From contig NC_065532.1 in the NCBI RefSeq assembly GCF_020184175.1, positions 5,580,001 to 5,644,000 on the forward strand: a stretch of 64,000 bases of DNA. Direction: 5' to 3'. Each line of letters starts with the position of its first letter. Within the stretch, counting starts at the first letter, position 1. The translations under genes and the position numbers were made by a program. The notes under the pieces were generated by a model. That model was given only the letters and a program-made list of their open reading frames with translations, made no database searches and had not been told where the DNA came from. Positions 37,167 to 48,892 of this stretch are shown piece after piece. The DNA is from Aphis gossypii (Eukaryota; Arthropoda; Insecta; Hemiptera; Aphididae).

Positions 37167-37385
37167 ATGTCGAGCTTTAAATCTGTTATATACGACACGA
37201 TGAAAACGATTTTGAGTGAGTTTAAAAATCCTGTTAGCAGACCTCGCGCATTCGCAAATACTACGTCATATTTAAATCGTAATAAAAATGTCGGACCCAC
37301 ACGAGTTTTTAACCTAGGTTCCTCTATATACGGGATGCTTCGCCTGCGATATTACACAATAATTATTCGTCATTCCGACAGGTGA
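37167..37385 (+). CDS. Candidate small ORF of unknown function, 72 aa
   Basis: ATG to TGA with balanced residue use (MSSFKSVIYDTMKTILSEF at the start, basic and Tyr-rich at the end) inside a patch of raised GC. A donor-like CAG|GTGACA follows the last codons at 37378-37386, so it could also be an exon of something larger. I do not recognise it and see no promoter; a chance frame or a conserved non-coding element is equally possible. Confidence 0.18.
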   Translation: MSSFKSVIYDTMKTILSEFKNPVSRPRAFANTTSYLNRNKNVGPTRVFNLGSSIYGMLRLRYYTIIIRHSDR

Positions 37386-40300
37386 CACGATATTTTTTAA
37401 CAGAACGCTCGAAAAACTACTTATTCATACCTACAATCTACATATATATTATAATATTATAAATAATTATCATAAATACGTCAACGCACGTAGTGAATTA
37501 TTATTATCATCCAATTTTTTTTGAACAAAAACAATTTTAATTCTATAATGAAAAAATAACCACAAGTATCTATATATAGTCAAAATCATATGTAATTTAT
37601 TGCGTATATAAATAAATATGCCCACGCCCGTCAACATCATTTTTCATGTATTTTTATCTCATATAAATGTGACCGTAAAATAATTTCATAAACGTGTTTC
37701 ATTTTTCGATGGAATGTGGCTTATATTATAATATGTTTAGCTTATTCGTATTCGTGTGGTGTGGAGTACTCATCGATTTCTGTCACAATTTTAATTACAT
37801 GATAATTCATACTACAAGCGTGTGTCCCAATAAAATAAATCCAAGTAGATATTATACAATAGGTTAATAGGTATACCTACTAGTTTTACTAGGAAAAAAA
37901 TACACACAAATTCAAAACCTCCTTTTTTATAAAATTGTCCTTTTTATTATCTATACAACTAGAATTTTCAAAACCAATCGAATCTCTTATAATACAGGTA
38001 ACTATAGTATAGTAAGTTAATTAAATTTATTTGAAAATGTTTTCACCCGAGCCGAGCCGTTCCAATTGTTTAGGATTAAAAACACTGGTACATTATTGTA
38101 ATGTATATACATTAACATATTTTATACAGTAGCATCACATCGCATAAAAAATAACAGAAATCCAACATGGTTACTCGCGATCAATAAAATTAAATCAGTT
38201 ATAAAAAATTGATTTATCTAGGACGATTCAGATTCAGACGTTAATATTTATTTTACAAACACGTATAACCCTAACTCATAACGGCGTAGACAGTCCACAC
38301 ACGTCCAACTTTATTTTCTTTTTAAAGACATTATATATTTCGTAGCGTTTGCTTTAATATGTTATCTGACCCATTTTTGTTAGACGTCTACACGCAGTCC
38401 AGTAAAAGATAAAACGACTTTTGGATAACGATTTTCTCTAAGAAACTTTCTGTACCCAAACAAATTGTATTGTAAGTTGAAACATAACAATGCGCGTTAC
38501 ACACTGTATTAAGTGAGCGAGAATATTTTTACTAAAATTAAGTAATCTGATGAAAATATTTCATGGATAATATTATTCAGCATAGAACACCTGAATGAAA
38601 TCCATTCGAAAGAATTCATAAGCAAAACTTGCTAAATGAATAACAACATTTAACCTTATTGGATTCCAAGAAAATTTAAAATTATTGAAGCATATTATTT
38701 AAATCGTGCATAATAGTAAATTAATAATCCAAACAAGATAAGCGCTCCGTTAATAATATCTGACGATGGTATACGAGTAATATCTGTTAAAACTTAAAAC
38801 TCAACATAGTTTGTTTTAAAATATTATAAACATGAGATTTCATATTATTATATTTACCATCCAAAACATGGCTTTAAAACGAAAAGTATATCATAATAAA
38901 ACGCATAACATAGATAAAATCTATATAAGAGCACCATTGCACCAATAAATGAGTACCTATTAGTGTTAAATATTTATTTTCTCTAATTTTCATAATTTAT
39001 ATTAAGATAATTACTATGACTTTACTATAACGAAAACCATCCATAAAAATCAAATACCGTCAATTAATATTAAAAATGTGATGTATATTGTGTGATACAA
39101 ACGTTTTATGTCCATCATATAATATACAATATAATATTGCATTATGATCATTGGCGATATTTTACTGACTCAGTGTTCTATCCCAGATGACATTTTCGTA
39201 ATAGGTAATTATAATATGTTATTAATAACATATCATATCTTCATTAAAAAAAATAAAATTATAGTATAAATAATTATATAATATCAAACAATGATTTTGT
39301 TAAATAATATTATGAAAATATTAATAATTTAACGTCATAACCAAAATAATAAAATAATATTTTGAATTTTTAAATATGATATCATTGTGTAATTATAAAT
39401 AAATTGTTTAAGCGATATTTTAAATAGCCTAACCTAACTTTAAAAATTAAACGATAAAATAACATTCCGGGTTTATTATTATTATATTAAAAGAAATGTA
39501 TTGTTATAACAATATTTTGAATATGTTAATAATATAGCGTGAATGCCTGCGTAATAAACGAAATTATAAAATAATATTCGGAAAAATATATCATAATTCA
39601 TAAAATAATTTAAATTTGATTATTTATGTAACACTTCGAATTTATATATATATTATATATATATATATATGCCTCTGTCGGATCCATTAAAACAAAATTT
39701 TTTTCAGTAAACGTCAATTTTTAATTTCTATATCTTTAGAACTGTGCTGTGGGTGTTATTTAAATATATTATTTAAATTTTATTATTTAAAACGAGATTT
39801 CTTGAATAGTCCTTTCATTCTTTTTTGATGATTTACAGTTGTAATTCAGTAACTATTGTTATTTACGCGTCGTAATATGCTGACAAAATTTTTTTACTAG
39901 GATGAACTATTTTACTTTTAAAATTTCCAATAATATATAATAATATAATATAGCAATCAAAAAATATCGCTTTACTTTTGCGCATAATATTATAATAATA
40001 TTCAGTCTACGCTCTTTCGATAAATATACATATATATTATAGTCACATCAATGTCATGATGTATATTGTGTGTTTCATCCACGTATTTCCCTTCAATCGA
40101 ATACATTTAATGTCTCACTTAGTAAGTCACTTAGATAATTTATAAGTCATGTGTGCGACAACCGATCAGCTGTATAGGTTGGGTACACAGGTCTGCATGG
40201 CTTCTGAGAAGCAAATAATACGTTCACGAACAAGATATTAACCCAATTTCTTTTTTCAAGAAAATAAATACGTGTGATATAAAATATATGATATAATATA

Positions 40301-41100
40301 CATCGTAGCTAATAATCACAAGTCGATGAGGGCTTCTCTTACAGTCATACAACATAGTCACGAAAGTACGACGCACAATAATGTGTAATGCGATGGCGGG
40401 ACGTAGGTATACGCCCACGGATGTCGGAATTAAATCGACTCCATCACACCATGTAATACAGGAAACGTATTTTTTTTCGATAATATCAATAAAAATATAA
40501 TATATTTTATCACTTACTTGATTGCAAGACCTTTTCGCTTCTTTTCTTCTCCCAATTCGACGGTGATTCGACGTTCAAACGAGATAGTACAGCCGCACGT
40601 CTTAGACTGCAAACTCCGCGGCGGGTATCTAATACATTAGAAAATAAATTTAAGGGTTCCTGATCCAAATCGAGACCAACCATAAATAATTAAGTTTTTA
40701 GCGTGACAACGACGTTTCAGATACATACCGAAAAAGTGTTTCATTCACCCTCAGTCCTTTGATCGGTGTCGCCGAGTTAAAACATACGTGACACTTATAA
40801 TATTTGACACTGCAGCAGCAATGTACACTGTACAGCATAATATGCACATTCAAACTTCAAAGCATCAAAGCGATTCAAAGCATTTTGTACCATACGGTGC
40901 AAAATACACAGAATACATATGCTGTATTTCTGTTTGGCAACACCACACGTATGCGGTCCTACTTGTGTTGTAATGTATTATAGTAACCGTGTTTAATATT
41001 ATGTATGTATTATAATCAAGAGGACGTCTCATCCGTTTTTGTCGTCTCCATCTCACAGACGCACATTACGCGTAGCAAATTATTTATACGCTCAGTACTC
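37386..41100. other. Intergenic DNA, no gene seen
   Basis: AT-rich, with a TA microsatellite at 39642-39670. A CpG-bearing patch at 40540-40770 (gccgcacgtcttag, ctccgcggcggg) may be regulatory. Frames near 40224-41056 on both strands are unconvincing. Confidence 0.45.
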
Positions 41101-41105
41101 TGGTG

Positions 41106-41836
41106 CTGGGCCGTCCTTAAGAAGAGTGAGGCGAGTGCAAGGCTTTTGGCCTGGTGATTTTTACTTAGAGTATCTAATATCAATCGAAACTGTAGGTATA
41201 ACTGTATGAGTGATTCGCGTAGAAAAATAACAGAGGATTTTTTTTTAAAAAAAAAATTGGCAATGATATTACATTATACATAACGATATGTAATAACTAT
41301 AATAAATAAGTAATAACTAATGAGTTGATGAGTAATGACTAACACAGTAACGTATTCGAGGAAATGACAATGGGACAAATATAGTAAAACAAAACCAAAA
41401 TCAGGAGGAGCAATTATATGTCTAAAAAACCCGGCATTTTATTAGGTTACATGCACTGCTAATAGCTTTATTAATTTATTCTTCTTGGATATTATGCCTA
41501 GTCTAACTCAAGGGGTATCGGCATATCGCGTCAATAGTCATTGGTCAATACCACAAATTATGATATATCTTAATTCGTGGTCAATACCAACGTCCAACTG
41601 ACAGTTGGTAAGATTTGTTTAGTGTAATTCAACGACTTCACTATTTTTTTTCTACTTCCATCATAAAATGACAACTTTTCTGATGTTCATTAATAGTATA
41701 GCAAGTAATATGAACAATAAAAAGTGAGTATTTAAAGACACTTGTAAATAAAAATGTATGTTAGACTTCGCAACTATTTTTGCACTGACTTAACAATTGT
41801 TTTTGTCCAGGGCCTAACAAATTCTAAAGACGTCCT
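41106..41836. mobile_element. Possible non-autonomous DNA transposon
   Basis: The left edge gggccgtccttaagaag with gtgaggcgagtgcaagg, and the right edge cagggcctaacaaattctaa with agacgtcc, are imperfect inverted relatives (GGNCGTCYTTAAG-like). GC-rich ends around an AT-rich interior fit a non-autonomous DNA element. The inverted match is weak and no target duplication is visible. Confidence 0.35.
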
Positions 41837-43703
41837 ATTTTTGGCGTAAGACTGTTTTGATGTTTATTTATAAGTTAAAAGTTATTTAATAGTTAAGAGT
41901 TTATACTTTTTACAAAATAAATATTATATAATAATAATATAATTAGCTAACTTATAGTTAAAATGAAATACACATTTAATTAAAATAAAAATTAATTAAT
42001 TAAAAAAAATAATAATTAAAATAAGTTACACTTATACATGATATTGTTTCCCTTCCAAGGTAACATATACATTATATTATGTATTAAAATTTAAAGCGCA
42101 TGTTTCTGGTGGTTATCGGAAGTTATATGGAAGTGACACTATAGATATGCTGTACTGTTTTGCAAATTATAATATCACAAAGGATTCACTTTTATATAAG
42201 TAATTATATAAAACGTCTATATTTTCCATATTGTATACAATTCTGCAGTAATCGAATAAGTTAATGAATATCGTTCTTCCACCTCTTAGACATTATTTGT
42301 TTTTTTATGAAGATTAGTTACACCTCCTTTTCAACCGTCTCCTTAAAACAATTAATTAATAATATAGCTATGAAAATATTTGTACTGGATTTTTTGAATA
42401 ATTTTATACATTTAATTTACTTTTATACTCGTAATATTGCATAATTAATAATATTAAAAAATTATTAAACATTATACGCATTATGCGATAGTACGACAAT
42501 TTTGAACATTTCGCTGTATCTAACTCGCTCATCACATAATCTTATAACTAAAAAAAAAAAAACTAATCAACCAAAATTTTTTTTTTAAGAAATTATAAAA
42601 TATTTTCTGACGCACACAAGACACGCTTTTGCATACTATATTTCACCATACGCAAGGAGTTTGATAGTTATATTTGAAGGGTCTGCTGAACAACGGTTAT
42701 AGGTACATCTCAATAGTTTATAATATAAACATCATCATAATAGTACGAATAAAATACTCCTAATACATTAGAATTGGCTGGAAGGAGAAAACTAATTTTA
42801 TAATTGGATATAGACTAAGCAACCCCTTCTGTTACATTTCCGATGTAGGTTCGCATACATAGCATAAAAATTCAATCTACAGGTTATAATTATTATATAA
42901 TATAATATATACTATCTAATATCTATAGCATATAAATTACCTCCTATTTAACTTACTCGCTTGTATAATGTATATATAAATAATATATTGTACTACAGTA
43001 GGTATACTTATTTACATTTTGTCTTAAAAGTTTAAAAATCCTAAACTTGTGCAGAATCAAACATATTATAAATGTATTATGCAACGATTGAAGACTACAA
43101 TAATTTATTAACAGTAAAGGTATTTATTCTGCACTATGTAGATGTACATAGATTTCATAACATTAAATAATTAATCTTATGAATTGTTGAACTTCAACTT
43201 GTTGTGTGTACAACCGTATGTCCGTATAGATATACTTTGAACTTCTTAGACACAATGTCAATAGTCAATATGTAAGCACACGTGAGTGTTTTCAGTAAAA
43301 TATATACACGAGTACATAATATGTATTTGCTATTAATTATTTTTATACATACCTCAGAAATATTCGCCAAAATAAGTCGTCAAATACAACTGCTTATAAT
43401 ATAATATTATAATATAATTTGTATGTAGGTACCTAAAAGTTGAGTTTTTTTTTTTTTTGTAACCAATAATTTTCACTTGCAATTTTAAGACTAATACAAT
43501 CAATGATAATAAAAATGTCTGGATATATTATATCCATAATACATATTTATTATGTATTTATCAATTACAAGTACGTTTAAACGACATGTAATCATTATTT
43601 ACCTGTAAATCAGATATAATTATGGTCTGCATTAGGCCCTATCGTTTCAAATGTTTCTACCAAACCATATATCAATAATAAAAAATTAGATTTAATTTAA
43701 TAC
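41837..43703. other. Intergenic DNA, no gene seen
   Basis: AT-rich; no supported feature. Confidence 0.5.
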
Positions 43704-44059
43704 CCTGCTAAGCAAAAGTGCCATAAATCGAAAAAAAAATGAATTAACTACGGCATTTTATAGATATACGGTATTTCGATTATACACATTTTCTATTGAA
43801 AAAAACTCCATTATTACATTGAATAGGCCAAAAACAAAAAAGTAACTTTAATTCATATAATAAATTAATATAACTATCTTATTATTTTTTCATTGCATTC
43901 CTAGTCAAAAATACTATAGAAGTGGATATATTTACAATTTATTTTATTCGAAATCAAATAATATAGAAAATAATAGAGATGTAAGAAAATGAAAATTACA
44001 AAAATGTATTTTTTTTCAAAAATAATATATTTGTTTTTACGGCACTTTTGCTTAGCAGG
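43704..44059. mobile_element. 356-bp MITE with perfect 19-bp terminal inverted repeats
   Basis: CCTGCTAAGCAAAAGTGCC at 43704-43722 is the exact reverse complement of 44041-44059. The similarity continues a few bases inward (RTAAA). The interior is AT-rich and non-coding, as expected of a non-autonomous element moved by a transposase supplied elsewhere. Flanks taatac and cattat give no clear target duplication, so the superfamily is not assigned. Identical termini suggest either recent insertion or selection on the ends. Confidence 0.85.
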
Positions 44060-44560
44060 CATTATTTTTTTTTTTAAATATAAAAATTATTTACCTACAA
44101 AAATAATTTTAATTAAATTTACTAAAAAAAAAATAACATAGTATTACACTATTGCAATGGAATGGAGTGCTAAAGCTTTCACAACAAGCCAAATAAAAAA
44201 TGTATTTTACAATTATTATTATTGTTTAAATTTATATTCGTATAATAATATAATATATACTTTATCTACAATGTACATTATATTATATGGATTGAATTCA
44301 ATTAAATTAAATTCGACTTTGTTTGTTGCAGGAAAAAAACAAATAAATTTAAAACCCCACCAACTAGATTTAAGTTGTTGGTTCTAGTTTGAATAAAGTG
44401 GTAAGAAAATTTGTACTCATTGTATTTTTTTTTCTGACAGGAACGCTACTTTTACTGATTTCCGAAAATTGTATTTTTTATTTTACTTTAATATTATAAT
44501 GTAATTATTGTCAATATTGTCAATATATATTAAGATTTATTTTTATTTTTTATTTTAAAT
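44060..44560. other. Intergenic DNA, no gene seen
   Basis: AT-rich. A plus-strand frame at 44157-44387 is Tyr/Asn/Ile-rich, without recognisable content. A short hairpin (accaac/gttggt) lies near 44358-44381. Confidence 0.45.
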
Positions 44561-44562
44561 AA

Positions 44563-44965
44563 GATACTGAGTGGAACAATACTTAACGAATGCATTAACT
44601 TTACAATGTGTTTCTTTTTTATTTTTTGTGTGTCTTAAGATACTTTTCTAGTATAAAAATACTTTAGTAATTTACTTCAAATTCCGATAATAGTAAATTG
44701 TATATTTAGTTGATAATTTTGGGGGGTTAATATTAAAAATTCTCAGTACTTTTAAAAATAAGTAGGAAATAAATACGAACAATAATTATTAATTACCTAT
44801 TATAGTTTTAATATCATTATTAAAATAATTATTTTTTAACCTCGGTTATAAAAATGTTGCCTGCTTTCACTCAGAATCGTTTTTCATCGTTTCATTGAAT
44901 TTTAACTAAACACATCCATTACAGTGCTTACTTAAGTACTTAATGACGAAGTACACAATCGATTT
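44563..44965 (+). repeat. Family A interspersed repeat, internally deleted copy
   Basis: The left end gatactgagtgg (from 44563) and right end cactcagaatcg (44868-44879) match family A. The right flank ttgaattttaactaaacaca continues the family's sequence to about 44965. It is roughly 400 bp, less than half the long copies. Confidence 0.6.
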
Positions 44966-47900
44966 ATACTATTCAACTGTAACACAGCTAAGCCGTAATA
45001 TAGTTTCCCCCTTTTTAATAAATTAGTTAATTTTTGGACACAATTTTCACAAATAGATCATGAAATTATTTTTTTAAGTATCTATCTTTGTACATTGTTC
45101 GCGTAGCGAGTATTATAATAATTTATGTATTATTAATATTTTCAAATTGTAGTTCGATCTCAGGCATAGAGCGTTTTTATAGTTTCAATTCTGTTAATTT
45201 TTTATGAACAATATTACAGTTGTAGATTTAAAACTTAACTAAGTAGGTAGATATATAATATTCTCAACACGCCTAACGTCTAACAACTGTCCAGGGATGT
45301 TAGAATTTTGTCTTACCTGAGTGCGAAAAATCTCTAACTACGCTTTCTTCTTTGCAACAGCCACCAACGAATCCGGGATTATTAAATATGTATATATATT
45401 ATGGTAATATATAGAGTGTCAAAATATTTCTTATATAAGGTAAAATTTTAGATCGCGGTTACCGGGCGGTCAACACAAAAACCGCCGAAATAAAAATTGA
45501 TTTACATACGATTGTCAACACGTTTAAACGTGGTGTAGCCACATTTAATTAAAAATATATTGGCATCAAAGATTTTATTTTTTAGGCAACGCTGTTGTTC
45601 AGTGACGTAAGTATCCGTACGAATTTGTCAAAATATGATAAGAGGATAGGGGTTGTACAGTACTTAATGATTACTTTTTTTTTGTTTAGTCTCTTCCATA
45701 GAGTTATATAGAGACATAGTAATGTCTATGGTCTCCACATACAAGTTTAATTTTTTTTACCTTAAATATAACTTTTAAAACATCATTAAGTTTTCACGAT
45801 GATTATAAATGTATAATACATATAAGGTACCTATAGTACCTACTATTAATTAGTTAGAAACATGTTAGAAACTATATGTGATTATAAATTCGAATTTATT
45901 TAGGTAGTAGAGGTAATATTTGAGTAGGTTGTAGGTAAGTACCTAATATTAAGATAATGTTTTCACTTTTGTTAAATTATTCAGTAGGTACTTACTTACT
46001 CAAATAATAATTGTTAAAAGTAGGTAGGTCTATATTACAACACCGCTGTTTGATAATATAATATGCTAGGACCTAGATAGGTATTACAAGTTTAATTATA
46101 TTAATTTTTAAAGGATACTCACATTTTGATGAATTTAAATGAATTATTGTAGCTAACCCAAATGTCTTCAATGTTTTGAAACAAAACTTTCCAAATGTAT
46201 CTATTGGTTTTAATATTTGTACTGTATATTGTATTATAATATTCTGTATTTAGGTGAAATTTAATTATTTCATCAGTCAGTAATCGTATTTATTTATTCG
46301 TACCTATAAGTTAAAATTTTTAATGAATACTATTAATTTTTAGCACCTATGCCCAATACAATTATTTGTGTTAACTTTAATATTCAGTCATTTAACTTTT
46401 ACACTTATAGTTTTGTGTACTTATTTGGGTAATTTTTTATTTTATATTTTAAATATTTTTTTGTTTAATACTACACACTTTAAAAATGTATAGCTTTCGT
46501 AAGCCAAACATGTTTAATGCATATAATATATCACTATATAGTATATACATCAAAAGACGAGATAAAATCTTATAGGAATCTGTTATCTAAAAGTTAAAAA
46601 TTCCAATTTCAAATTGGAAATGTAATATTAAGTTTGTACAAACTTTATATCCTTAACTTTTATCTTATCAGACATATCTTTACCTAATTTATCCAAACAG
46701 AGATCATCGACCCAATTTACGAGTTGACATTTTCTTTTTCTCACTACAAACATATATTTACACAGAACAGACGAAAATAATATTACAATTAACCTAGACC
46801 AATACTTTGGGGAAAATAATTTATGTTTAATATATTTCCATTGAAGTACTTACCTATAGTAGTGACAAAGAAAGACATTAGTGCTAATGTAACATAAGTA
46901 ACGTAATGTAGATGAGTAGGTAGGTACTACAAACTAAGATGATCATTGTTGTGGAACATGTTCGTTTAAAATATTTTCCATAGTCTGTTCGTGTTTCATA
47001 TAATATGTGCTCATACAACATTCAAATGTTAGCTCATAATGTAGTATTTGAATGAACATCAAAGACAATTTTGGGCACCGTCTTCGGAGTGAACGTACGT
47101 GTTCGACAACAAATTAGTAATAAATTATAATATATACATTATACATAATATGTATTTATCTATAAATTAATAATACTGATATTATTTGTATGCATACTGA
47201 ACACAAAATTAATTACATTTCTCACTAATCCGATAAGATAATGCTACAACAAAATAGGTTTAAGGTAGATAGGTACCTACCTAAACAACCTTATTAGTTA
47301 TTATCCTTAAAAAAAATATCAACCGATCCTCAAATTGCAACTAATAATTGTTTATTCCTATAATACTTTACATTCTAATGTTACATGAAATAATATATTT
47401 TATCTTTGGTATATTACTACATTATTCAGTCAAAATAATACGTTAAATCAATAACTCTCCACCACCATGTTATTTGTTTAATGCATTAAAATAGATAATT
47501 CTTTCAAAAAAAAATATCAGCATGTGATATTTTTTAAGTTTTAAAAGTTAAGACAATATTGATTAGAAAGAAAGATAGGTAACATAGTAACATCATGTTA
47601 ATAGTAAATAGCACAATTAGTTTTTTTGCTCATAACTTATTTAAGGTTACAAATTTCAAATTTGATTAATTTTTTATTTATAATTGGTATATATTAATAT
47701 TTTTTATTATTTTAGTTTAATTATTAATTTTAATAAAAAATCACCTTTTTTCCATTGTAAATCACTACATGAGGTCGAACTGTTTTCACATTGCCTCAAC
47801 AACAAATCACTTATTGTCATCACTCATCATTATGAGTAATCTAAAACAATTTAAAGTATGTTTAAATTTTTATAGCATAATAGCATGATAAATCTATTGT

Positions 47901-48785
47901 ACATTTTACATTCTGTTTATTATTATTATATGTATAGGTAATAATATTCCAAATGCTTAAAAGAAATTTTGAATTATTTTTTTTTAATTTTAGTAAAATT
48001 TCACCCATTAATTAATAATTTGTTAGTTTTTTTATCTGAACACATAATTTTAAAGTTTCAATTACAGATTTTATAAATTTACAGTACTATATTGGAAATT
48101 AATTTTTTTGAAATTTTTAAAATAATATATTACATATACTTGTAAACTAATAAACCTTAATCAAAAAAAAAAAAAAGTAATGTGATAATTAGCCATATGT
48201 TTGATGAGACTATTTCTCTGAAATACATTATCCTTCCCAATTTGAGGATCAATAACTTTGATGTTTCAAAACTTGTTCGTTAGTAACATTCTTATAAAAT
48301 TATAGATGTTTCTAGATGTTCCAGTCTTAAATAATTTCCATTAAAACAACATTTACCATCAAAAATTACTTGTTGCCATCAATGCCTTAAATGTATTTAT
48401 TTATTTTTATACATGTATATGAAAAGAAATGACACGAGTGGGAATCTATATGTTCTCAAATAATAATCCCGAAAATCTTTTCTAGAAGTTAAACAAACAC
48501 TACTGTTGAACATTTCAGCAGTGCTGCTTTTCAAGTCAAGAAAAATGTTGAACAAACACATTCAACTACAATGTTCATTCTAGTATTGACTTGTCTTAAT
48601 ATAAACATTACTGACCATACATTAAAAATGGCAATGGACATTGGTCAATCTGTGACAATTAACACATAAGTCTGATATTTAAGTTTATTGTACAAAGAGT
48701 AGTAAAACATATTATTTCAACAACAATATATTATAATAGAATAATGAAAATAATTCGGAGAAAATATAACAATGTAGTGGACAAT
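44966..48785. other. Intergenic DNA downstream of TTC4, no gene seen
   Basis: AT-rich with many taggta/tacctac words. On the minus strand 45315-45385 reads as a stop-free stretch (NPGFVGGCCKEESVVRDFSH) ending at CAG|gtaaga. It could be a lone exon, but no acceptor or partner exon is apparent. A patch at 48430-48720 near the TTC4 3' end has repeated ttgaacaaacac words and no clear frame. Confidence 0.4.
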
Positions 48786-48791
48786 TTTATT
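48786..48791 (-). terminator. TTC4 polyadenylation signal AATAAA
   Basis: AATAAA on the minus strand starts about 14 nt after the TTC4 stop codon, so the 3' UTR is probably very short. Position and motif are seen directly; use of the site is inferred. Confidence 0.6.
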
Positions 48792-48804
48792 GTATTTGAA
48801 TTGA

Positions 48805-48892
48805 TTATGGTACTTCTTCTAAGAATTCTTTCTCAAACTGTCCTCCGGCAAAGAAAACTAAAAACACTGGTGTTCCCTTCTCAATTGGACAC
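48805..48892 (-). other. TTC4: TTC4 coding exon 8 (stop codon)
   Basis: 88 nt from acceptor ttttttag to TAA at 48807-48805. It encodes the end of Arg366 to Pro394, with the C-terminal GTPVFLVFFAG motif. Confidence 0.93.

Noticed and set aside
45145..45175. agttcgatctc as a possible tRNA B box
   Set aside because: There is no A box, acceptor stem or anticodon arm at the required spacing.
45905..45950. gtagtagaggtaatatttgagtaggttgtagg resembling let-7
   Set aside because: The mature let-7 order is not continuous and no precursor hairpin is evident. The taggta words are common throughout this DNA.
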